Source: Poecilobothrus nobilitatus (lineage: Eukaryota > Arthropoda > Insecta > Diptera > Dolichopodidae). Taken from it: a DNA stretch of 64,000 nucleotides. The position numbers were made by a program, and so were the translations under genes. The DNA is taken from NCBI GenBank assembly GCA_947095535.1, contig OX352773.1, positions 269,258,515-269,322,514 of the forward strand, written 5' to 3'. This document shows, one piece after another, positions 12,668 through 25,297 of the stretch (position 1 is its first letter; each line of letters opens with the position of its first letter). The notes under the pieces were generated by a model. That model did no database searches and was not told where the DNA came from. It was given only the letters and a program-made list of their open reading frames with translations.

Positions 12668-15600
12668 TGCTAAGAAACAATACTATAAAAATAGATAAAC
12701 TTCGGAAAACTGTGAGTTTACTATACAAACAGCTTGAATGAGTTACACACAAATTTAATTTTAATCGCGTCAATAACATAATTGTCAGAATGAAAAACGT
12801 GTGTTTTTTTTTGTATTCACTTGAGTAAACTTTTAACTGTATACTTCTTGAAAAACTTTTAACTTACCTTCGTACAAAATTTAACTGTTCAACTGTACAG
12901 AAAATACTCTTTTTCTTTTTTTATTTTTCGAAAATAGGGTCCCTACTTAAAATCATGTTAATTTAGTACTTATATGTAGTCGTCGTCAGCTTGTCTTTAC
13001 AAGAGAGAAAAAAAACCCAATCTACCACGATTGAGTTAAATTAAAAGGTGTTCAAAATTTAAAAAACGGCGTACGTCTACAATAAAATATTTTCATATGT
13101 ACATACATTACATATATCTACATATATGCAAACATAACAATATTAAAAATAAACGTAAAAGTAGCGCCAAATTAGTTTTTATATTTTCTTATTATTATTT
13201 TCTTGTTCCTGTTTTATTTTGTTTTGTTTCTTTCAAATTTTTTTTTTTTTTTGTACTTTTACAATCAAATTCTTCCCCTTTATTTTGTCGTTATAAAAAC
13301 AAATTTATTTTCTTTGTGTCATCACATAGTATCTTTTTTCTTTTCAATTTTATTTGGTGGCATGATATTGTATATGCAGCTGCCTCTTCATTTGACATAT
13401 AGGCTCGTGTTCTTAGTTAAAATTTTTTGCATCATCAACAATAAAATCGGTTTTTTGTAATTATTATGATGATGGTATTGTAATGAAAAAAAAAAAACAA
13501 AACAAAAATTTATAAATATATGTAGGTTTTTACCTTATAACATAATTTATTCTTTTATACAAGATTAAAAAAATTTTAAAATTTATCATAGAATTTTCTT
13601 ATATTTATTCTTAAAATACAAAAAATGAAAAATCATATATTTTACTTAATTTTATACCTTATTCTTCGGGTTCCTATTCGTTTCTGTATTCGTTGATAAA
13701 TTTCGGAACCGAATTTATAACTCAATAAAATTTCAAAATATTTTCTTCTTCTCTTTGTTTTTTTCTTTTTCTTTTAAATACAGTGAAAGAAATTTGACTT
13801 ACCTTTAAGAAAACGAACTAAAAAACAATTTTTACCACACCAAAGAATTCAAAAACAATATATGGTGTTATGTATCTATTATATATCGATATATATCTAT
13901 ATTATATAAAGCTACTCGGAATTGTATTTTGTTATGTACATAAATATTGCTGAATTCCCCTTAAGTTTTAACCAAACAGAAAAGAATTATAAACTACACA
14001 TTAAGAAAAGAATTTCTTTAAGTTTTTTATAATACCATCTCTTTCATACACATATACTTATTAAAGAAACTAACAATATTAGTGTTCTGTTATTGTGTAT
14101 TGTATTGTACACAACTGTGTCGTGTTCTTATTAAGAAAATGAGGGGAATTGTCTTGATTTGAGAAACTTTGTTTGTATTTTATTTATTGCAAGGTCGTTT
14201 GATTTCCTTGAGATTATGAGAATATAATAATGACGTCATAGATAGATAAGACATTATAAAATGTTTAGTGGTGTGGTGGATTTCTTAAAAGAATTTTTTT
14301 TTTTTTTGGTATTTTAGTTTTGTTTTTTTTCTTGATATTTTTGTTTATTGTTCATTGTTTTCTTGTAAGAAATTTTATTGGTTGAAAAGAAAATAAGAAA
14401 GAAAAGGATAGAAAACATAAGAATGCCTATGTACATAATTATATTGTATATGAAGAATAAACAGGTGAAATTGTAGGATTGGCTTTTTTTGAATGGTTTG
14501 CGACTATGATAAATTAATTTTTTTGTGATTTTATTTTTATTTAGCAGTGTTTTAATTGGATTAGAATGAATCCAATTCTTATGTTTGAAATGGATAACAG
14601 ATACTTGAAAAAGGAATTTTAGATGAAATATATATTAAATTTAATAAATGTTTTTATTTAATGACAGTATAAAAATTATTATATATTATTTTTAAATAGG
14701 TAGGTTACCTATATTTAAAATTTTAAAGAACATAATATACTCTTTTCAATTTTATAAACTCAACTTTTTTAAAATACAAAAAACGCCTATTATTTAAATT
14801 AATTTAATTAATTAGTTGTAAAATTTGTAAAGCCTAACAACTTCTGTTGTTGCTGAATTATTTAAAAAAAACATTTGATATTTACTTATTTAGGGATTAA
14901 AATAAAAATTTTTATTCTGAAATTGTTGAAGAAAGTCTTAAATTAAGTAATGCTAATTTAACTCAAAATTAATGATAATATTTTAGTTTATATTTGATAT
15001 GTATTTAATCAATCAAAAGCACTATTTTCTCTAATGAAACAAGAACCTGAAGTCGTTCTGCATTTAAACCGTAGTAATAAATAACTATAGTTAAATAATT
15101 CATTAATCTGTTATTTATTGAGATTCGATCAAACGATTTACAAAATCAAAATATAACAAAAGAGAATACTTTTAGATACATATATCACAATTGCAATAAA
15201 AATATAAATAAAAACTGTTTTCCAAGTTGGTTTTCATTGACAAGCGTAAAGATATAGATATTAAGGAACGATAGTGTATCATAATATGGCAAAATTCATA
15301 ATATCAAAGTGCACAAATAACAGTCACAGTATTTGTTCGATTTAAACTTTTTAAAGAGTTCGATATCTGCAGTCAATTTTTAATTTATAATTTGAAATGA
15401 TTAAAGTTATCTCAGATGGTAGGAAAAGTAAACATTTAGACCAAAGTAGAGAAAAAAAAAATAAATCAAATAAACAAAGGGACTGCCTTACACAAAACTA
15501 TTCTATGAAAATTATATTAACGACAGAATCATCAAGGCTTTTAACAAAATGTATCAACAAAAATTAAAATTATAATTTTTTTTATTTCAATCTTAAACGA

Positions 15601-18600
15601 TTGAATATCAAATTTCTTACAAAGTTGTGTTATATCTATTTTTTTTTTATTCTTCCTAGAAATGTCAGTTATCTGTTCTCGTTTTTATAAATTAAAATGC
15701 AATCAAATTTGAAATCAACAAAAATTGTCTTTTCCTGATGAATACTTCTTTTTCTGAATTTTTTTTTTTTGTTCCTTTCAAACAGGATTAAAGAAAAAAT
15801 TGATATTCGACTTAAAAAAGTCTGATTATTTTTTATTTTCTTTCTTTTCTTATTTTTTTTTTTAAATAAAACTTTTATAATTGCATAAAAAAATAAAAAA
15901 AAAAAAAAATAAGGAAAAAAAAAGCACTAAAGAAAATCATTTGAAAAAAAGGAAGAAAGGATAATAATAATTTCTGTCTTTAGATTTATTTTTTTATTTT
16001 TAATTTAAGCTCAAGTAGAAATCTTTGTATATATAGGAAATACTATTTAAGCACAAATAATATGTACTCATACGATTTCATTATTTATGTATAAGGATTG
16101 CATTTCTTATCATAACACTAAAATCTTATATGCTAAAAGGAAACTTTATGATGTTGATAATGATTGTGATAGTGATTGTAACCAACAAAACAAAAAAATA
16201 TTAAATGAAATAAAAAAGAAAATTTTAACATTTCAACATTTCGAATTGTAAATTTTCTTCTATATCAGAAAAGAAAATGGAATATTTATGTCGGCAAACA
16301 ACAGAAAATTGATGATCATCATTTTAATGTGAATCTGTTTGTAGGCTTCTTTTTTTCTTTTCTTTCTTTCTGATAAATATTTTTCTTTGTCTTCTTTCCT
16401 GATTTTGATTTTTTTTTTAGCGCAGTTGCTTTTGGTATTTTTTTATTTTGCTAGGCTAGATTTTCTTTGCGACTATTTAATTTATTTCCCAAGATTTTTC
16501 ATATTATATATGGCCAAAAGGACATTTTCTGATTATTTTAGAATGGCTAAAAAATTTATATAAAAAAAGAATAAAATCGTTGGACTATTTTTTTTTGACA
16601 TTAAATATCCAACAAAGTCCAACTGAATTCACTTTAAGGCTTTCTTTCTTTTGCGTTTTTTTTTTTATTTTGTTTTGCAACCGTTATATTCTTAAAAGGA
16701 GTTAAAATGCAAATAGACGACAAAAGAAATAAAAAATAAACGAAAACTCATAGATATTGCAATATTTAAAATAACATTAAATATAACTAAAGGCGTGAAA
16801 TAAAATAAAAAACTAAAAAAAAAATAAACTAACAAATCAAATCGAAACAGACAAAAAATAAATAAAAGAGAAGATCTAGAAAAAGGGACAATAACTTAAA
16901 AACAAAATTAATAAAAAATAAAAGAAATTTGAATTGTGACATTAAAAAAAATTAAAAATAGCGCTATCCATTTCTCTAAATTATTTTCAGAAATATATTT
17001 ATAAAAGAAAAAATATTGAAAAATAAATAAAAATGGCGATAAAATCTTTCATTTGCATTTTTAAATGTATCAAAAGAAATAAATAAAAAAATCTAAATAA
17101 AAAAACAGAGTAGGTATGCTACCGTTTAATAATAGGGAATTTTTAAAATAATTGAAAATTAACTTTAGATTAAATCCATAAGTATTTCTTCTAAAATACT
17201 CGTCCGTTAGAAAAATAAAAATAATTATTTCACTTTTTCTTTTTTCTGTCTTTGAGTTTACAAGACAGTTCATCATCTTGTGTCGCATAATCGCATAATT
17301 TGGATTATACCAGCGTATGGTGTAGGTTTCGCAATAGTGCATCTCTTGGTGTACTTTATAATCGATTCACATAACATAAATTCTAAATTTTTATGTTAAG
17401 TACTTTGAAATTCGTTATCCTTATCATTTTTCCATTGTTTTTAGAATACTGACAAGCACTTTTCGGTATACTATTCTTTACCGCAGTTTATTTGATTACT
17501 TTACATTCTAAGTTTAAAGTGTTAAAAAAAATAGTTTCGATTTTGTAAATTGTATAAATGTGTAAATAGTTTTTGTTCTTGATTTTCATCTTTAGAATTA
17601 ATTATTTCAGATTAGTTATTGTAGTTTATAACTCCTAACTCCTATAAAATTATTTTTGTCCATAATTTGAATTTTCGGTAATAATCCGAATACATATTTG
17701 GGTAGTTTTAAAAACAATTTTTATTTTTGCTTATCCTTTCAACTTTAGAAAATATCTTTGTGTTTCTACATTTCTTGAAATTAAGAATATATTGTCATCA
17801 TAAGCCTTAGTTTTAATAAATCATAAATACTCGCCCTTTTTTCTAAAGTTTCGATTTCCTTTATGATCTTTGTTTCTTTAGTTTTGTATATGAGAACTTC
17901 ACTCACAAGAGATTGGAGAGTCCTACTATAATACGTTCAACCGATATTTTTTTGTCTACATATAATTGAATTATTTTTAAAATTATTTACTTTTAACTTT
18001 AAATAAATTTCATTTTAGTGATTATTATACATTTTTTAATCATATTATATTAAAATGCGTTTACCTTCAAACAAACGGTTTAACTTTTTTTCGCAATAAA
18101 ACATTTACTTTTTTGGTAAATCTATATTGTGATATTATATAACTCAATTTTTATCAAACTCCATTTATGACTTTCATTTACCCAAGTTATAACCAGTATT
18201 TAACAATTGAAAAAAATTATAAGTGGAAAAAATTACATTTCAATTGCGACAATTTAAAGAAAAATTACTCAAATTAAAATATAAGGGCATAAGTATATAT
18301 ATATACATTAACATTCCAAACCAAATGCAAATTTTTTTTTTTTTATCTTTTATAAGTAAACCACCAAAATTACCATAAACTGAATAAACTAAAGAGTATT
18401 TAAAAATATCTTAAGAAATTCATTATTACGATTTAAAATGAATGAAAAGGCATAAAACTATGTAGGAAATTATAATCTCACCTGCTTTAAAAAGAATGTG
18501 GGTACATTTTGTTGTGTTATTAGGTTTCTTATTGAATGTTTGGCATGTATAAATTACAGATGTTTTTTTTTTTTTTTTTTTTGAATTAAACTTGTTAAAA

Positions 18601-21600
18601 ATTAGAATTAACCATTAAAAGAAAAAAATAAAAATAAAAATTGACAAGATACGGGCAAATTTTTTTTAAAATGATTTTTGATTTTCATTTATTTGTTTCT
18701 TTTTTTAAAGAAAATCATATAAGAAGAATTGATAGAATCGTGCCTTTGAAAACTGATTAAGGATTTTTTTTGATAATACAAAGAAAAGATATTTTAAGAA
18801 ATTCATTAAATTATACAATAATAAAGGCAATTTTTAAATATATTACAATATTTTAAGTATATAGATATAATAAACATTAGAATTTTCATTTTAATTTTAA
18901 TGAAAAGAATAATTGTAACAAACTGACATAATAGAAATTTAAAAATCGGAAGTTATCATACAGCATATGCTATTTTTTTTAATTATATTCAATCGGAACA
19001 AAAATTCGATATAATTCTTTAGGAATTATATTATCAATATACCATATGATTGTAACATATGATAAATTGCATTACCTTGAATCACCTTTTAGATTCTACT
19101 GTTTTGTTTTTTCCTTTTTTATTTTAAAGTCCTTCAGAATAAAAGAATCCTAGTTGCAAGAGTATTTTTTTTAATTTCATTTTATTTTTGTTTTTGTTTT
19201 TGTTTTTAAAAAAAATATATATATTTATATAATGTATTTATATCTGTATTATATATATATATATATGTATATCGTTTTTGGAACGTGTAAAATAAAAGAT
19301 TCAAACCGCAGGAGGGATATTTTTATATAATCAAGAAAAGATTAAAATTATAACTATTAAAATATGACCAGAAGCTGATCTTGACCAAAAAAGAATAAAA
19401 ATGTAGAACATATTAATTTACAAGTTTTTCAATAATTTCTTTATTTCTAAAAGTCATCTTCTTTTTTTTGTATTTTACTAATCTTTAAAATATATGGTAA
19501 TAATAAATTTATTTTAATTTATTATCTGTTGTATTTCCAAAATTATTTTTTATTGATAGCATGACGAGTAATTAAATAAAAATATATATGTATATATTTT
19601 GTATATACATGTTACATTTTTATCTTTTTACTGAATTATGAAGTTAAGTTTCTTAATTAAATGTCTTGGCATCATAGATTCTACCTTATTCGTCAATTTT
19701 ACAACGAGCTATAAGAACAAGTTAAAATATAGTGTACCTAAATAATAGTTTTTATTTGAAATCATCCGAAACTATAAACGTATATTTAGTACTTAAAAAT
19801 TTATTTTTTCGTTTATAAAACTTAAAAATTTTCTTCAATGAATTTTCTGCAAACAACAAACAGACAAAAGAAAAGCAATTTTATTTGGTATTTACAAGTA
19901 CACAAACTATAGCTTTAGGCTAATAATATTTCAAGATATTTTCATTACAGGCAAAATTTTTATTATAATATATTATATAAATGCACAGGTATATATCCAA
20001 AAATTTTTGATAGATACAATATTATAATATCTTCAAAATTTAAGGGTTTATTAAAGCTCTGTACCTATATTCAAAAATAATCAACTTGAATTATTTGTTA
20101 AAAATCTTCTGAGATCCTATAACTCAACTCTTTCCTTTTATTTATGTACACATTTATCATTAGATTCATACAACATATGAATTTTCATATTGGAGACAAT
20201 CCATTACAAATTCAAGAATCACAAAAATTGCCTCCGGACAATAAGAAAAAAAAAATTTTGTTTTTAATAAAGAAAATGCTTTTTATTTCTTTCTTCTTCT
20301 TTTTTTTATACTGCTAATTTTCTTCTCCATTTTAACAAAAAAAAAAAAAATTTTGTCCTTAATGTTTTTGTTATTGTTATTTTGTATTTTTCTACTACTT
20401 TTCTTTATATCTAAAAAAAAAAAAAAATTAAAGCAAAGGTAAGTTTTGTACTTAAAAAATAAAAATACTTACATGCATATCTTTCATACCCAAAGAAAAA
20501 TTTTCATATATGTATATGCAATTTTTAGTAAATAAACATAAATTGAAGATGAAAGACAAGACTTTTCATATGAGATAATTAGAAAACAAAAAGAAAATGA
20601 AAATAATAATAAAAATAAACAAAGAAATAATAAAAAAAAAAACATTCCATAAAAAAGTAATATGAAAAAAAAGGACTAATAAAGTAGGCGCTTTACATAT
20701 ACATATATGTATATACCTATAATAAATAAAATAAAACAAAAAGAATTATAAACTAAAGAAAAATTGTATATTTTCCCCCAACTATAAGATACTAAGAGGA
20801 TATCATTTTTGAATGTATTTAAAAGTAAATGAAAATAAAATATCTGAAAACCGGCCGTGTTAAATAGCTTCCAGGCTATTTAATTAGACCACTTTAACCA
20901 ATAATAATTGATTAAAGGACATTTTGTGGAAATAAAGTTAAATCTGAAATTAAGTAGAATTTTTGTTATTACAAATTTACAAAGAATTACTGTTTGTTTC
21001 AAAAATCTTAATGCATTTTAATATTTCAATTAATTTTATTTATAAATACACGTATTTTTTTCCTTTACATTATTTGAAAGAATTTAAAACCGAAATGAAT
21101 TTCATCCTTTTTTCAAACATTATGAATAAAAAACGAGCATAGTAAGACGTTAATTAATTCTACTTCATACAACTAAGAGAATAAAATTTAAAATCAAATG
21201 CAACATATTAAAACAAAAAAAAAATACAATGAAAAATTAAAAAAAGTGCATCAAATGCATTGCCGTTGCATCATAATGCAGGAATATTTTTTTTTTTATT
21301 TGTTTTGGTTTTTTTTTTTTTTTTCTTTTCTTTTCGTTTTCTATAGACGTGGCGATTTTTTTCTATTTTAGTTTTTTTTTTTTTTTTGTTTACTTTTAGT
21401 TCTAAGTTTGTTTTTATATTTTTATTATTTTTCTAAAGAATATCGCAGGATATTCTGAGTTTTTCTTTTCGCTTTTTTTTTCGGAAAAAATACTGACTTT
21501 GGAATTTCTTTTATATATCTGTATCTATAAATATATAGAAATACCGTTATTTTACTTTCCATATGTTAGAATTGTACATGGCTATATATTATATGTAAAT

Positions 21601-22449
21601 CTATATATATATATATCCATATTAAGTGCAGACACAATGAAATAAAAAAGGATAATGTGGAGAAGTAAAAAATGAATAAATGGCAAGGCAATTATACACA
21701 TATACTAACATATTCTAATATGTATAGATTAATGTATATATACATAGAAATTTATAAAAGTTTTGTATGAATAAAATATTCTCTCTAGCTTTAATATATT
21801 TGTACATCTTATTTAAGATTCCATTTAGTATCTCGAAAAAAAAAAAAAAAAATAGAAGAATTTAAAAATGGACAAGGTATTTTAGTATTTTATCAATATT
21901 CAAAAAAAAATTTTCTATACCTAATCATATACAAAACGACAATTTTATCTACATATATAAATACATTATTATAGCTTAATATATATATTTAATTTTAAAC
22001 CATATGGATATAAAAAAATAAGCACGAAATTTCAATTACTTGAAATGAAGAAAAATTAAACAATGAAGTTTATAAAATACAAAAAAAGAAAAGCGAAATT
22101 GCATTTTTCTATCATTATTTTTCCCCAAAACATTTTTTTTGTTTGTTATTCCCATATATTAAAACAAAAATAATGGATATGTTAAAAAAAAAAAAACCTT
22201 GAGGGAAAAACAAATTTAAAAAAAAAAAAATATTTAAGGTATGGTTTTTATTAGAACATATTTTTGGGCATCTTGGATACATATACGAGTAGTTATTGCT
22301 GTATAGTTCACAGGAGATTTGCTAGGAAAAGTTCCAAAATGGAGTCAGCTAGATTCTTCTACCAAATTACACAATCTACAATTGGAAATCTGTACTTTAA
22401 ACCAAAAAAAAATCATCAAAAGAATATTAATAAAGAAAAATAAAGTCAT
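12668..22449. other. AT-rich non-coding stretch
   Basis: Homopolymers, a (TA)n tract at about 19249-19272, and a small perfect inverted repeat TAAATAGC-TTCCAG-GCTATTTA at 20861-20882. The short frames seen at 13097-13460 and 17070-17342 are low-complexity and match no family I know. Confidence 0.75.
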
Positions 22450-22455
22450 TTTATT
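22450..22455 (-). promoter_or_regulatory. Candidate poly(A) signal of the beta-subunit-like gene
   Basis: AATAAA on the minus strand, about 38 bases after the TGA stop. The position is right for a short 3' UTR, but the motif is common by chance in DNA this AT-rich. Confidence 0.4.
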
Positions 22456-22492
22456 TAATTACAGTAATATGACTATTCACAAAATCCTGATA

Positions 22493-23371
22493 TCAATTTT
22501 TTATTGATAATGCAACTTTTCCATACAATAAATTTTCATTCAAATCATATTTAATATTTTCTGCCCATAATCGACATTTAATATTAAAATCTTTTTTTAT
22601 ATTTTCAATTCGATCTCTTATATGTAAAATTCGATATGGAATAATTTTTGATTTAATATTCATTTTTGTTAAATTGTGTACAGTATCAATTGGTATTCCA
22701 CAACTTGGATAAATTGATATATTAAAACCCACTTTATAACAATTCAACCAAATTTGATTTTTATTTATTTCATTTCCGATACAATCTTTTAATGAAGTTG
22801 GCATATCATCTGGTAAATTATTAGGTTCATATGCTTTTGGATAAAAATTTAAAATTTTATTTATTTTAAAAAATATGCATGGTGTACGATTATAATATCC
22901 ATATTTATTTTCACGGCTACATTCATACGGTTCAATTATATTTAAATTTTCAAAACGTTTTTTAAAATTATCAATTTGTTCAATTAGTTCATCCAAATTT
23001 TTAGGATTGTTGTTATCAATAAACAATGAACCCCATTTACCTATTGGAAAAAAAGCTATTCCCGGTAAAAGTTTTGGATACACAGGTTCTACCATATTCA
23101 CTCTTCTTATATAAAAATTTAAAATTAATAAGAAAATAAAAGAAGATGTAAGACATCCATATAATATATTATAAAACAAACAATACTGACACCATCGTTT
23201 AGCACTTCGTGTAAAATATGTATTATGTCTTTCATCATGTATTAATTGTTTAAAAGTAAATTCCAACGGAGAATGATTTGATATACCTAGAAATTTTCGT
23301 TTATTCAGTAATTGCTGGTCAGCTCTTTCACTTGCATTTAATGTCGCCTTAGATATTTCTTTTTTTACCAT
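22493..23371 (-). CDS. Divergent Na,K-ATPase beta-subunit-like protein, single exon
   Basis: The 292-residue protein has the layout of the Na,K-ATPase beta (nervana) family, type II membrane glycoproteins that fold and deliver the catalytic alpha subunit to the plasma membrane. Seen: a cytoplasmic N-terminus with TYFTRSAKRW (51-60), a family-like stretch just before the membrane; one hydrophobic segment at about 65-88; then an extracellular domain. That domain carries six cysteines (151, 165, 197, 211, 224, 266), matching the family's three disulfides. Family-like motifs are PCIFFKINKI (164-173) and a C-terminal KCRLWAENIKY (265-275). N-glycosylation sequons lie at Asn161, Asn217 and Asn233. 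Length is close to the usual 300-320. The first disulfide loop is short and the family's aromatic YYPYYG-like stretch is not recognisable, so the protein is divergent. The ATG at 23371 gives a complete cytoplasmic tail. No intron interrupts it, which fits a retrocopy or a fast-evolving, perhaps tissue-restricted paralogue (inference). No poly(A) remnant or target-site duplication was found. Confidence 0.85.
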   Translation of the reverse strand: MVKKEISKATLNASERADQQLLNKRKFLGISNHSPLEFTFKQLIHDERHNTYFTRSAKRWCQYCLFYNILYGCLTSSFIFLLILNFYIRRVNMVEPVYPKLLPGIAFFPIGKWGSLFIDNNNPKNLDELIEQIDNFKKRFENLNIIEPYECSRENKYGYYNRTPCIFFKINKILNFYPKAYEPNNLPDDMPTSLKDCIGNEINKNQIWLNCYKVGFNISIYPSCGIPIDTVHNLTKMNIKSKIIPYRILHIRDRIENIKKDFNIKCRLWAENIKYDLNENLLYGKVALSIKN

Positions 23372-23694
23372 AATGATTTGATTTTTTTTTTTTATTTTAT
23401 TGTAAATTATTTCAGTTTCTTTTGTGTTTGAAAAATTTTATAAAATTTTAATTTTCTTAACAAATTTTTTAACTTATGCCCATATTTGTACTGCCAACGT
23501 TTTGAATTTATTGCAAACTTTAAGTTTCTTATAAAGTACAACGTTTTTATATGTTATAATGTTTAAGTTCTGATATTCGGCATAAAAATTTTCAATTGTC
23601 AAAATCAGGCGATCTTCGATTATAATTTAAAATAAATGTTTTTCTACATATAAAAATTTAAGAGATTGTTTTTTCTATCAAAGAAGTTACTTTT

Positions 23695-23810
23695 AGTTAT
23701 AAAATCACTTTAAATCGAGGAATACTTTCAGTTATAAAATCATTTCCGGTTGTTGAAACAACGGGCCCGTTCAGTTCGGTGCAGTGAATGTTGAATGGAA
23801 ACGCTTAAAA
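23695..23810 (+). repeat. Local repeat, copy 1
   Basis: Shared with 25169-25297. It opens with AGTTATAAAATCA repeated about 37 bases apart, followed by CCGGTTGTTGAAACAACGGG, GCCCGTTCAGTT and AACGCTTAAAA. It overlaps the left arm of the inverted-repeat element at 23752-24155, so either the element's true left edge lies further out or the region was copied locally after insertion. Confidence 0.75.
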
Positions 23811-24155
23811 TTTTTTATTTGTCAATTTTGTTGGTTGAGAAAGTTAATTTTTTGAAAAATTTAAAAAAAAAAACAAAAAAGAAGTGAGAAATAAAAATTA
23901 AAACAAAAATTTTCTGTCAAATGAAATTTTTTTTTTTTTAATGCATTTCTGTGCCTGTGTGTTATTCGAACCCACACTCCCTCGATGTTTACAGCGTATT
24001 TTACGCTCTTACCTCTTACTACGCCACCGAATCCCCTCAAATGAAATGTCGCTGTTATATTTAAGCGCTTAGGATAAAAACCCGTTCAGTAAAAAATCGC
24101 TTTAAGCGATTTAATAATTTTAAAGCGCCAACTCAACGGGCCCATTAACTTCAAC
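23752..24155. mobile_element. MITE-like inverted-repeat element carrying a nested SINE
   Basis: The left end (23752-23778) and the reverse complement of the right end (24129-24155) both read GTTGAA, a variable block, GGGCCCGTT, then AGTT; about 21 of 27 positions match. Deeper in, GCTTAAAATTT on the left answers GCTTTAAAATT on the reversed right arm, so the complementarity is subterminal too. The right half holds a near-perfect palindrome, AAATCGCTTTAAGCGATTT (24094-24112). Without the inserted SINE the element is about 285 bases, with no coding capacity. A target-site duplication could not be fixed; the flanks are TT on both sides only. Confidence 0.6.
23928..24036 (-). mobile_element. Short tRNA-derived SINE, nested insertion
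   Basis: On the minus strand it begins GGGGATTCGGTGGCGTAG, an A-box-like region with GGTAAGAGCG. An anticodon-stem-like AGCGT/ACGCT and a B box GGTTCGAATAA follow, then a short 3' part ending in a poly(A) run (poly-T on the plus strand, 23925-23939). Perfect 11-bp target-site duplications TCAAATGAAAT flank it at 23917-23927 and 24037-24047, the left one overlapping the tail. It is about half the length of the SINE at 49 kb and lacks that copy's 3' body. The tRNA-like part is too altered for a working tRNA. Confidence 0.8.
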
Positions 24156-24238
24156 TTGACAAAAAAATAATTATTATTATAAAATATTTCATTTAAATCG
24201 AAACGTTTTAGACTCATCAAATTTTTTAACCTTTTTTA

Positions 24239-24475
24239 TTGAATCTAAGCTATAATTCGATAGATCATAATTTTAAAAAGTATTATAATATAAATTTGCT
24301 TCAACTAATACAAACTACGAATACACAAACCGATTGGATATTTTCAAACATAAATCAATGGACGAAGGCCCGAACTTGGTTTGAGTTAATGAAATATTCC
24401 AGAATACTTATTCCAGCTAACAAAATTATGATACAAAGTTCTGATTTCAATCAAATTGTTTTAGGCAGTATTTGA
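24239..24475 (+). other. Unrecognised 78-codon open frame
   Basis: It starts only with TTG. Its composition is more protein-like than most frames here (NTQTDWIFSNINQWTKARTW), but I recognise no family. It lies directly beside the inverted-repeat element, so it may be remnant transposon sequence. No splice or promoter context supports it as a gene. Confidence 0.15.
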
Positions 24476-25168
24476 CAAGTGCAAGTTATTTTTAATATAA
24501 ATAAGTGTCAAAAATGAACTAAGAATTTCAAAATTAAACTTTTCATTTTGAAAAATTAATTTTCAAAATTAAAAAAAATTTTTTTTTTTTTTTTTTAACA
24601 AAAATAAATTCCATTTCGTTAAATAACAAATACATCAGCAATACTTCTTTGCTTCTTGTTTTCTTCTTTTAATCCATTTGTATTAAAAAATATTTAAATT
24701 GTTCAGAAAAACATAAACATTTTTCTTAAAGGATTAAATAGGACTGGGCGTTATAATAAAAAGGATTAAAAAACATTTTCTATACCAAAACAAAAAAAAA
24801 AAAATTTTGTTTAAACTAAAAAAAACATAAATGAAAAGAAAACATTCTTAATTTGCAATGGTTGTTAATACAAATTAAAAATTAAAAAAAAATAACAATA
24901 TCAAAATAAATCAAATCTTTAAATAGATAACAAACTTTGAACAATGTTTTTGTTATTTATTATTTTGTTTTATTGTTAAATGACACAGTTTACACAAGCA
25001 AAAAAAATTTGCTCGCATGAAGTACTATTGCACACTCTGAGCATTATTCAAGTTACGTATTTGTTCATCATCTGATTCTTCTGCATCATTCCATTTCTCT
25101 TTTTATATTATTTCTTTTATTTTGCAAAATATCAGATTTTTGAAATAAATACTTATAAAACTATAAAC

Positions 25169-25297
25169 AGTTATAAAATCACTTTAAATCGATGAAAACT
25201 TTCAGTTATAAAATCACTTCCGTCTGTTGAAACAATAGGCCCTTTCAGTTTGATGTTTAATGTTGAAACAATGGCCCTTTCAGAAACGTTTAAAATG
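25169..25297 (+). repeat. Local repeat, copy 2
   Basis: Matches 23695-23810, starting with the same doubled AGTTATAAAATCACTT. The block GTTGAAACAATAGGCCCTTTCAG is followed about 36 bases on by GTTGAAACAATGGCCCTTTCAG, an extra internal duplication absent from copy 1. No matching right arm was found, so this is a fragment. Confidence 0.75.
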
